A stretch of DNA of 64,000 nt, from positions 465,001 to 529,000 of the forward strand of contig NZ_CP012643.1 of NCBI RefSeq assembly GCF_001310085.1, read 5' to 3'. Positions 55,059 to 62,317 of this stretch are shown piece by piece. The first letter of the stretch is position 1. Each line of letters begins with the position of its first letter. The DNA is from Rufibacter tibetensis. Its GTDB lineage: Bacteria; Bacteroidota; Bacteroidia; Cytophagales; Hymenobacteraceae. A program made the translations under genes and the position numbers. Below the pieces are notes generated by a model, which did not search any database, was not told where the DNA came from, and worked only from the letters and a program-made list of their open reading frames with translations.

Positions 55059-55119
55059 GCAAAAAAGACCAGTAGAAGATAAAACATAAAAGTTTTCAGC
55101 TTCTACTGGTCTTTTTTGC
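55059..55119. terminator. Orphan strong terminator hairpin
   Basis: Perfect 20-base inverted repeat (55059-55078 and 55100-55119), with a further AAAAC/GTTTT pairing in the loop and A/T-rich outer arms that work on either strand. No gene ends here on either strand, which suggests an unseen plus-strand transcript from 54740-55058 or protection of the copy B promoter. Confidence 0.75.
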
Positions 55120-55307
55120 TCGTTTAGAAGGAAACACCTGCAGTTATTTCTCCTAAAGAAGACAATTTTTACTTACTCCTGAGAAAAAAAAGGAATTTCT
55201 GAGTTCCGGTTTCAGGCACCTTATAAGCCTGTTGACTCCGTCGTATTCCAGTTCACTCCGGGTTTTTCTTGGTTCAGACAGGAAAAAGACTGCTTCCTCT
55301 TATTTGG

Positions 55308-55339
55308 GTTGCCGGCCGGTCAAAGACGCTGCATATTTG
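55308..55339 (+). promoter_or_regulatory. Promoter of small RNA copy B
   Basis: GTTG at 55308-55311, 20-base spacer, CATATTTG at 55332-55339, in a region collinear with the copy A promoter (GTTCACTCCG at 55251, TGCTTCCTCT at 55291). Confidence 0.65.
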
Positions 55340-55343
55340 TATC

Positions 55344-55477
55344 ACTAAACGAGACCACAGTTCCTGATTCCCTCTCAGCTAGCTGCACTTCCCTCGGTCT
55401 TGTTTAGTGATTTAGGTTTGTTTAAAAGTTTTGTTTGTTAGTTTGGTGTAAGGGGCCCGGTTTTTCCGGGCTTTTTC
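55344..55477 (+). ncRNA. Predicted small RNA, copy B
   Basis: A predicted transcript of about 132 bases. The 5' end forms a 14-base-pair stem, CACTAAACGAGACC (55343-55356) with GGTCTTGTTTAGTG (55396-55409), including one G-U pair, that begins at the predicted start. A loop of 39 bases holds the palindrome CAGCTAGCTG. The 3' 57 bases (55428-55484) are identical to copy A and end in the same terminator (55455-55476). It lies on the plus strand between the adhesin operon and the Rieske gene. Confidence 0.65.
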
Positions 55478-55573
55478 ATTTTAGCTACTTTCCAAACCTT
55501 CATTTTCCGTTTCCCCTCCCCTTTCAGAAAAGAGTACCCAAAACAGGTTTTGCCATTCTCCGTACGCACACAT

Positions 55574-55930
55574 ATGCAATGGATCAAACTCTTTGACAGC
55601 GAAGACGAAGCTAAAAAACAGATACCGGTAACCCGGTCCATAGCTGTTGTGGCAGCCGGACAGGAAATCTGCATAGCGCACACACCTTCCGGGCTATTTG
55701 CCGTGGAGAACCTATGCCCGCATTTAGGGGATGCGCTTAGCCGGGGAACCACTAATTACCTTAATGAGATCATCTGCCCCTGGCACAGCTATCGTTTCCA
55801 TTTGATTTCTGGAGAAGAATGCAAAGGCCGCACCCGCCCCTTGAAGCGATTTACTTTAGAGACACGGGAAGGCGGGGTGTACGTGGAAGTGCCAGAGGAA
55901 ACTGTAGAAAGCCAAACCAGTGCTTCTTGA
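55574..55930 (+). CDS. Rieske [2Fe-2S] domain protein
   Basis: A 118-residue small Rieske protein from the ATG at 55574 (the frame runs back to a TTG at 55550). Cluster ligands are CPHLGDALSRG and CPWHSYRFHL, the C-x-H and C-x-x-H pair, 16 or so residues apart. There is no signal or membrane helix, so it is a cytosolic ferredoxin-type Rieske, like the small subunit of nitrite reductase or dioxygenase ferredoxins. Its partner enzyme is not next to it. It converges on the sugar dehydrogenase across a shared terminator. Confidence 0.93.
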   Translation: MQWIKLFDSEDEAKKQIPVTRSIAVVAAGQEICIAHTPSGLFAVENLCPHLGDALSRGTTNYLNEIICPWHSYRFHLISGEECKGRTRPLKRFTLETREGGVYVEVPEETVESQTSAS

Positions 55931-55958
55931 TGTCTGTTGATCGGCTACCATATTAAAA

Positions 55959-56014
55959 AAAGTGCTGGGTATTGGAGCTGTTTTACAGAAAACGGCTCCA
56001 ATACCCAGCACTTT
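55959..56014. terminator. Bidirectional terminator between Rieske and sugar dehydrogenase genes
   Basis: Perfect 20-base inverted repeat (55959-55978 and 55995-56014) flanked by A/T on the outside. Confidence 0.9.
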
Positions 56015-56027
56015 AGGTTAGAATAAA

Positions 56028-57485
56028 CTAGTTAGAAACCGGAACCAGCCGGTAAATAATACCGGGGTTTTCTACGGCAATGTAGACGTAGCCATCTGGG
56101 CTAAGCCGTACGTCACGCACTCGGCCAATATCTTGTAGCAATCGTTCTTCCCTTACTACTTTGTTTCCGTCCAGTTCCAGGCGGCTCAGGAACTTGAAGC
56201 TGAGTGAGCCCACCAGCAGACTACCTTTCCAGCCGCTGTATCGGTCACCCGTCACGAAAGCCATACCCGATGGTGCAATAGACGGTACCCAGATTTTGAT
56301 AGGATCTGTTATGCCATCTTTCTGATTCAGGTCAGAGATTTTTGACCCGTTATAATCTATGCCGTGCGTGACATCTGCCCAGCCGTAGTTAGCGCCTTTC
56401 TTGACAATATTCACTTCATCGCCGCCTTTGGGGCCATGTTCGTGCAGCCAGATGTCACCGGTAGTAGGGTTCAATGCCATTCCCTGCGCATTGCGGTTCC
56501 CGAAGGTATAGATGGAAGGCATAGCATCCTGCCTGTTCACGAATGGATTGTCCGCGGGAATAGAGCCATCTTCTTTGATGCGGTGCGTTTTACCGGCGTG
56601 CACACTTAAGTTCTGCGGGTTTACTTTGGTGCCTCCTCTATCGCCCATGGAGAAGTAGAGGTAGCCGTCGCGACCAAACTCAATGCGGCTTCCGTAGTGG
56701 TGACGGGTTCTGGCGTACGGCTGGGCCTCAAAAATCTGCTTCTGGTTTGTCAGGCTGTTTCCTTCCAGCTTCGCCCGCATAATGGCGGTGGTGGAAAGCG
56801 TTTGGCCACCATCCCTCTTCACAGCCGAATAGGAAAGAAAAATGATGTTGTTCTTGCTAAAGTCCGGGTGCAATTTCACGTCTAGTAAACCACCTTGCCC
56901 TTGGGCCAAGACTTCAGGAACCCCTTCAATTTTCTGCAACTGCTTGGCTTTGGTGAAGCGGTACAGGGTACCAGAGCGCTCCGTTACCAGCATGTCCCCG
57001 TTGGGGAGGAATGCCATTGCCCAAGGCACATTTATTCCCGTGAGGACAGTATCTAGTTGGAAGTTGAGTTTCTCTGATTTGAGGACGGCTGCGTTAGACT
57101 TGGTTTCTGTTTTTCCTTTTTGTGCCACAATCCCTTCCCTGATGTATGAAACCAAGTGACGTATTTCCTGGTCGGTGAAAGTGGTGTCATAAGAAGGCAT
57201 TCCCTGATCTGGGTACCCGTGCTTAATCCCCTTGAACAGCGCCTCCGGCGAATCTCCATGCTGCCATTTGCGGTTTACAAACGTCTCCAGAGAACGGCCG
57301 TGGCAGCCTCCGCAGAAGTTAGTGTAATTGGCGCGGGCTTTGGTTAGATCATCTCCGGCCAATTGCTGCTCTGCTGCCATACCCCCTCCTGTTTGAGTAG
57401 CAGTAGATGAAGTTCTCTTGGTGCAATTGGTAAAACTGATAAGCCCTACCAGAAAGGCAGAGGCAAAGGTTACGAATGAACGCAT
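56028..57485 (-). CDS. PQQ-dependent aldose sugar dehydrogenase with cytochrome c domain
   Basis: A 485-residue exported protein. The signal sequence ends in a possible lipobox (FTNC, Cys21). Residues about 45-120 form a class I cytochrome c (CGGCH, axial Met in QGMPSYD). Residues about 130-485 are the six-bladed propeller of soluble aldose sugar dehydrogenases: NVPWAMAFLPNGDMLVTERSG, GQGGLLDVKLHPDF, IEFGRDGYLYFSMGDRGG, WLHEHGPKGGDEVN. It would oxidise sugars to lactones in the periplasm, with the fused heme passing electrons on to the respiratory chain. It is monocistronic. Confidence 0.93.
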   Translation of the reverse strand: MRSFVTFASAFLVGLISFTNCTKRTSSTATQTGGGMAAEQQLAGDDLTKARANYTNFCGGCHGRSLETFVNRKWQHGDSPEALFKGIKHGYPDQGMPSYDTTFTDQEIRHLVSYIREGIVAQKGKTETKSNAAVLKSEKLNFQLDTVLTGINVPWAMAFLPNGDMLVTERSGTLYRFTKAKQLQKIEGVPEVLAQGQGGLLDVKLHPDFSKNNIIFLSYSAVKRDGGQTLSTTAIMRAKLEGNSLTNQKQIFEAQPYARTRHHYGSRIEFGRDGYLYFSMGDRGGTKVNPQNLSVHAGKTHRIKEDGSIPADNPFVNRQDAMPSIYTFGNRNAQGMALNPTTGDIWLHEHGPKGGDEVNIVKKGANYGWADVTHGIDYNGSKISDLNQKDGITDPIKIWVPSIAPSGMAFVTGDRYSGWKGSLLVGSLSFKFLSRLELDGNKVVREERLLQDIGRVRDVRLSPDGYVYIAVENPGIIYRLVPVSN

Positions 57486-57594
57486 ATGGTTTTTTGTTAT
57501 CTCTTAAAGATGCATACTCATTAAAACTAAAATTGATTTCGTCAAGAAGCAAGAAGCCGTTCGTTTTCACCTCCTTTTCCCTAAAAAGAGCCAG

Positions 57595-57627
57595 AAAACA
57601 AGAACGCCCGCTTGTAGCAGGCGTTCT
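57595..57627 (-). terminator. Terminator after the M14 peptidase gene
   Basis: AGAACGCC (57601-57608) pairs with GGCGTTCT (57620-57627); on the minus strand a T-rich run follows. It lies 23 bases past the stop at 57650. Confidence 0.75.
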
Positions 57628-57649
57628 GTAATGAGGAAGGCAGTGAGGC

Positions 57650-60190
57650 TTATTGTCCTACCAGGAAAACAGCGTTCCCGAACATCAGTTTACCGCCCTG
57701 CCAGAAAGCTCTGAACAACGGGTTGTCTACCAGATACACCACCTGCCCACGACCTAAGTCCTGCACCCCCAAAACCAAACCATTCTGTAAGTTACTTTCG
57801 GCTTTGGAGCCTACAAATCCGGTAGCAGGGGCTTCTTCTTTCACCACACCCACGTTCCAAGCGTCTTTCATGAACTGGGGCAACGTACTGGTTCTGATCA
57901 AAGCCGGATAGGTGGTCCCGTACCCGAAAGCAAGTGGATGGGTGTTGTCTAAGTTAATCCGGAATACGCTGCCCTGCACTTCTTCAGAAATAGATTCACG
58001 CTCGCGATTGGCATATTTCTTAAGGTCTTCTGCCGAAGGAGCCTTTTTCGCATTGGTGGTATCAGGAGCTTTCTTTTTCACCGCGAAATCTGGTTTATCG
58101 GCTAAAAAGGTCACGGCACTTTCCATGGCAATGAGTTTACCACCGGCCCGTACCCAATCTTTCACTTTGTTCAAGGTTTTTTCTTCCAGTATGCGCGTGT
58201 AAGAACCAGTAGGCAGAATAAGCACATCAAACTCATGCAACGGCACATTGGCGAAATAATCTCCCCCTAACACGGTGACAGGATACCCGATCTGCTGCTC
58301 AAAGTAATGCCAGATCTCCCCGAATCCGTAAGGAGAAACCCCTTCGCCCGTCAACAAGGCAACTCTTGGGGCCTTTACATACCGTACACTGCGTGACCCA
58401 AAGTCGGAGCCGTTGGTGACAAAACCTGTGGTAGATGACGTCAATTTGATTCCTAATGAATCGGCTGCCCGGGTCACAAGCTGGTCGAATTTAGCGCCTA
58501 AGCTTTCGTTTCCGGTGCGGGTAATGATGAGGGTTCCAGGAGCATATTTTACTTTATTCTGCTCAAAAGGCACTTCTGAATACCGTACGCGCACTTTGGA
58601 TTTAAGCAAAGATGCCAGCAATTTCAGGTCTTGTACTCCGTTCCAGGGAGCAATGTAGGCGTAGGCCGCAGGCACCGTCGTGTTGGTGATTGCGGCGGCT
58701 GGTTTGGAGTCGTTCATGGAAATACGGCCAGTAAACGCAGCGCCTTTTAGCCCATATGCATACGGCAACGACCAGGCAGTGATGTCATAGGTCACAGAGT
58801 CTTCTAACCGGGCAGAGGGTTCAAACAACACGTTCAACAAGGTAGATTTAGGCTGGTAGGCGCTAATTACCAGATCGCCTGCCTCATACTTTATTGACTC
58901 GGTTTTGCCGTTCTGGTAGTTAAAGCCTTTGCTGCTTCCGGCTCCTTTGGCGTACCCGTAACGGATTTGCTGGCGATCCAGATAGTCGGTCAATTCTTTG
59001 ATGCGGCCTTCTTCGCCTTTCATTTTGAACACGTAGCTGCGGTACTGCCCGAAGGGTTTCGTTTGCGCATCGGAGTAGAACTTCCTGAACTCTTTTACTA
59101 CCTGGTCTACTTTGTCTGAGATGGCTTCTACCGTAGCCAAACTGGCGGCATGGTGGTGGGCAATACGCTGACTTAAAGTAAGGCTGTCCCCATCGGCTTT
59201 CTGGATGACTACCCCGGCCCGGCCCGAGCCGCCTTGCTCATACGTCATGGCAATAGCACCCTGGTAGGTTGGCCAGGTATCACCGTAACTTGGGTAGAAA
59301 AGGTCAAAGCTTTCACGGGTGAAATAGAGCCAGTTGTTTTTATCAAAGTACTTGCGGTTGTAATCCCCAATAATGCCTTGGAACTCACGCTGCCAAGGCG
59401 TAATTGCGTCATGATAAGGCTTCGCCGAGGGTGCAAAGTAATACGGGTTGTCTACCGCTTGCTCATGGAAATCGGCGTGCAGTTGCGGCATCCATTGGCT
59501 ATAAACCGCAGCCCGCTGCTTTGATTCAATCTGCGTTTGCCAAGCCCAATCACGGTTCAGGTCAAAGTAATAGTGGTTAGGACGTCCGCCCGGCCAGGGT
59601 TCATGGTGTTCCCAAGCCCAGGGAGAAGCGTTAGGTACCTGGTTCCGGGCCCGGTTATACCATTGGGTGTAGCGCTCACGCCCGTCGGGGTTTACGCAAG
59701 GATCAATCATAACCACAGTGTTCTCCAGCCACTGCTGGGTTTGGGCATTGCTGGGGTTTACTAAGTCATACAACACCTGCATCACAGCCTCAGAAGAAAC
59801 AGACTCATTGCCGTGAATGTTGTAGCTTAACCACACAATGGCCGGCTGCTTTCCGCCGGTAGGCTGACCGCTTACCAGGCCCGTGTTTTTCAGGTTATTC
59901 GTTCTGATTTCCTCCAGGCGCTGCATGTTGGCCGGTGAGGAAATGGTGGCCAGCAGCAAGGGACGGTTTTCATAGGTATGCCCGTAGGTCTGCACCTGCA
60001 TTTTGTTCTGGTTCTGGCTAGCCAGGTAGCGCACATAATCTACAATGCGGCCATGGTACGTAAACTGCTCTCCCAGGCGGTAGCCCAGGAACTGCTCAGG
60101 TGTTTGCAGCGCCGTTTGTGCGTAGGCCGCCGAAACACCGTAGAGGAACATCCCTAAACACAGGGCATGTTTCAAGAATGATTTCAACAT
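57650..60190 (-). CDS. M14-family zinc carboxypeptidase, secreted
   Basis: An 846-residue exported peptidase from the ATG at 60190, which gives a clean signal peptide (MLKSFLKHALCLGMFLYG, cleaved after AYAQ); the longer frame from 60232 adds 14 residues. Zinc ligands sit in YNIHGNES (His and Glu) and the later QLHADFHEQ; substrate-binding DPCVNPDGRERY is present. The C-terminal half (about 560-846) has a ThuA/glutamine-amidotransferase-like fold (VALLTGEGVSPYGFGEIWHYFEQ, DVLILPTGSY). It trims peptides outside the cell. Confidence 0.92.
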   Translation of the reverse strand: MLKSFLKHALCLGMFLYGVSAAYAQTALQTPEQFLGYRLGEQFTYHGRIVDYVRYLASQNQNKMQVQTYGHTYENRPLLLATISSPANMQRLEEIRTNNLKNTGLVSGQPTGGKQPAIVWLSYNIHGNESVSSEAVMQVLYDLVNPSNAQTQQWLENTVVMIDPCVNPDGRERYTQWYNRARNQVPNASPWAWEHHEPWPGGRPNHYYFDLNRDWAWQTQIESKQRAAVYSQWMPQLHADFHEQAVDNPYYFAPSAKPYHDAITPWQREFQGIIGDYNRKYFDKNNWLYFTRESFDLFYPSYGDTWPTYQGAIAMTYEQGGSGRAGVVIQKADGDSLTLSQRIAHHHAASLATVEAISDKVDQVVKEFRKFYSDAQTKPFGQYRSYVFKMKGEEGRIKELTDYLDRQQIRYGYAKGAGSSKGFNYQNGKTESIKYEAGDLVISAYQPKSTLLNVLFEPSARLEDSVTYDITAWSLPYAYGLKGAAFTGRISMNDSKPAAAITNTTVPAAYAYIAPWNGVQDLKLLASLLKSKVRVRYSEVPFEQNKVKYAPGTLIITRTGNESLGAKFDQLVTRAADSLGIKLTSSTTGFVTNGSDFGSRSVRYVKAPRVALLTGEGVSPYGFGEIWHYFEQQIGYPVTVLGGDYFANVPLHEFDVLILPTGSYTRILEEKTLNKVKDWVRAGGKLIAMESAVTFLADKPDFAVKKKAPDTTNAKKAPSAEDLKKYANRERESISEEVQGSVFRINLDNTHPLAFGYGTTYPALIRTSTLPQFMKDAWNVGVVKEEAPATGFVGSKAESNLQNGLVLGVQDLGRGQVVYLVDNPLFRAFWQGGKLMFGNAVFLVGQ

Positions 60191-60556
60191 ATAAGTATTG
60201 CTTGAGTAGGCTTTCCCCGGAGGTAAAAGCAATTTTCAAATTTCATTAAAATAGCCGAAAGTATAAGGCTTTCCAGATATGTTTTAAAGGTGCTTTCTGC
60301 AAAACAGGCTTGAAAACCAATCTTTTTGCAGCCTTATAGTAGGCCATACACTTCCCAAACCTAAGAGGCTCCTGCTTGGCCACTACAGCCAGTGATTGCT
60401 ATTGAACGCAAGTAGCTACATGGAATATAATTAAAAAAAGTTGAAGTAGCATTAGGGGTAACGCAAAAAAAGGGTGTCTATACTTTTGAAATGCAGAAAA
60501 GCGCTTTGCATCTATTTCAAAAACAACACTTCATCATTAACCAATTTAATGCTACA
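60191..60556. other. Divergent spacer before the YD-repeat lipoprotein
   Basis: No gene seen. TACTTTTG at 60481-60488 fits the -7 box for the plus-strand lipoprotein, with a leader of about 60 bases. No -33 box is clear. Confidence 0.4.
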
Positions 60557-61354
60557 ATGAAATTCCCCAAGTTACTTTACCTTCTAATAGCCTGCTCTTT
60601 ATTCGTGTTTAGCTCTTGTACTGAAGACGATGATACTGGTCCAAACACTGGAAACAAAACCTGCCTTCCAGTGAAAGTGACTGACGAAGACCAGGTTACA
60701 AGCATCACGTACAGCAACGGCAAGATTGCCTCTTTCTCTAATGATGAGTTTGGCTCAGTAAATGTGCAGTATCATACCTCTGGTAACAAAGCAGACAAGC
60801 CAGCAAAAATGCCTTTCGGCACCGATGGATCCTTTGAATATATGTATGACAACCAAGGCAAGTTAACGGGCACTATGATTACTACGCCTGAGTTTCAGGG
60901 AGCCGGGCTTTTAGCAGAATTTGAATATTCTGGAAACAGAATTTCTAAAGTAACCCGCTACCTCGCCTTTCCGGGTGAAGACGAAGATGATCCCCAACTC
61001 TTTCCTTTTGGCTACACCACCTACCAGTATGACTCAAAAGGCAATGTTACCCTGGTAAAAGAGTTTGGCGATCAGGATTCTACCACGCCAGACAATACCA
61101 CAGAGTACACCTATGACAGCAAGCCCACTCCTACGGCTGCTTTTATGGCGCTTTTCATAGGACTTCCTGGTATGACTCCGCCCGCGGCGAACAACATTTT
61201 GACGGAGGTACACAAAGAAGGCAACACCGTAGACAAAGACCTTTCTTACACCAACACCTACGTGTTTAATGAGAATGGGTACCCAACCAAAACTACCAGA
61301 ACTTCTCAGAACGGTGAGGTAAGCGTCATCAACATTGATTATAACTGCCAATAA
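60557..61354 (+). CDS. Lipoprotein with YD-like repeats
   Basis: A 265-residue lipoprotein from the ATG at 60557: signal MKFPKLLYLLIACSLFVFSSC with lipobox FSSC, then an Asp-rich start TEDDDTGPN that may favour surface export in Bacteroidota. The body has strand-turn units like YD repeats (FEYMYDNQGKLTG, FEYSGNRISKVTRY, YQYDSKGNVTLV, YTYDSKPTPT, NTYVFNENGYPTKTTR). The role is unknown. The longer frame from 60491 would bury the signal peptide and is rejected. A good terminator follows. Confidence 0.8.
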   Translation: MKFPKLLYLLIACSLFVFSSCTEDDDTGPNTGNKTCLPVKVTDEDQVTSITYSNGKIASFSNDEFGSVNVQYHTSGNKADKPAKMPFGTDGSFEYMYDNQGKLTGTMITTPEFQGAGLLAEFEYSGNRISKVTRYLAFPGEDEDDPQLFPFGYTTYQYDSKGNVTLVKEFGDQDSTTPDNTTEYTYDSKPTPTAAFMALFIGLPGMTPPAANNILTEVHKEGNTVDKDLSYTNTYVFNENGYPTKTTRTSQNGEVSVINIDYNCQ

Positions 61355-61375
61355 GCGGCACCACTTCTTTTTGTG

Positions 61376-61404
61376 AAAGGCCTGGGAAACCAGGCCTTTC
61401 TGTT
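61376..61404 (+). terminator. Terminator after the YD-like lipoprotein gene
   Basis: AAAGGCCTGG (61376-61385) pairs with CCAGGCCTTT (61390-61399) around a GAAA loop, followed by T-rich sequence. Confidence 0.9.
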
Positions 61405-61479
61405 TTGACTCCTTTTTACAGGTAACGTGCCATAAAATCAGGAAAACTACTTTCTTTGTTTCTCCATTGCACCCACTTT

Positions 61480-62214
61480 ATGCGCCGAAACTTCCGATAC
61501 CAAATTCGCCGGTGGCACCGGTACCTGGGCCTGTTGGCCGGACTTCAATTCCTGGGCTGGACCATAGGCGGCCTGTATTTCAGTTGGAGCAACATGGACG
61601 AGATTCACGGGGACTTACAACGGCGCGAAACTCCGGCTCTTACCTGGCAACCCGGTTGGGTAAGCCCAGACAGTGTATTGTCGCAGCTTCCGGCGAAAAG
61701 CAATTTGTTAGACCTGAAAGTGGTAAACGTGCTGAGCGCACCCATGTACCAGGTGAAATATCTACCACTGGGCTCTAAAGAAGTTTTATACCAACTGGCT
61801 GAAACCAAAACCGGTCGCCTAAGGCCAATGCTTTCCCGCCCTGAAGCCATTCAGGTAGCCCAAGCCGCCTTTTTACCAAATGTAGAGGTACAGAAGGTAG
61901 AGTACATCACCGCCGCCAACGTAAACGGCCACCACGAATACCGCGAGAGTCCCCTACCCGCCTGGGCTGTTACTATGGATCATCCCTCAGGTTGTACCGT
62001 CTATGTACCCGCAGCTTTAGGCACCGCTACTAAGTTCCGGAATGAAAAATGGCGGCTGTTTGACTTCTTATGGATGCTGCATACCATGGACTACCAAACC
62101 CGCGATCATTTTGGCAACTGGCTTTTGCGTGCTTTCTCTATAGCAGGCGTGTTAACGGTACTATCAGGCATTGGACTGTACGTATCCAGTTCACGCTTTA
62201 TGCGAAAACGGTAA
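61480..62214 (+). CDS. PepSY-domain membrane protein
   Basis: A 244-residue protein from the ATG at 61480: the start MRRNFRYQIRRWHRYLGLLAGLQ has a basic, His-bearing segment and a first helix (about 14-36), then a periplasmic PepSY-like region (about 100-190; RPEAIQVAQAAFLPNVEVQKVEY), and a last helix (about 215-237). Single-PepSY proteins of this shape relate to heme/iron reductase or peptidase-inhibitor families, and the paired His in RRWHRYLG and LHTMDYQTRDHFGNW could bind heme. The exact job is unknown. Confidence 0.78.
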   Translation: MRRNFRYQIRRWHRYLGLLAGLQFLGWTIGGLYFSWSNMDEIHGDLQRRETPALTWQPGWVSPDSVLSQLPAKSNLLDLKVVNVLSAPMYQVKYLPLGSKEVLYQLAETKTGRLRPMLSRPEAIQVAQAAFLPNVEVQKVEYITAANVNGHHEYRESPLPAWAVTMDHPSGCTVYVPAALGTATKFRNEKWRLFDFLWMLHTMDYQTRDHFGNWLLRAFSIAGVLTVLSGIGLYVSSSRFMRKR

Positions 62215-62317
62215 TTGGGTTTAGGCTGTCTTTTCTGAAAACAAGGTATAAACAGCTTTGGCTTACGTGTCTGAATTGCCTATTTTGCCTACACTAATAC
62301 GAACTAACAAACGCTTT

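Noticed and set aside
49831..55573. Defence island or prophage in the gene-poor accessory region
   Set aside because: No integrase, phage structural, restriction or toxin genes are present; the content is repeats, small RNA copies and a secreted adhesin pair.
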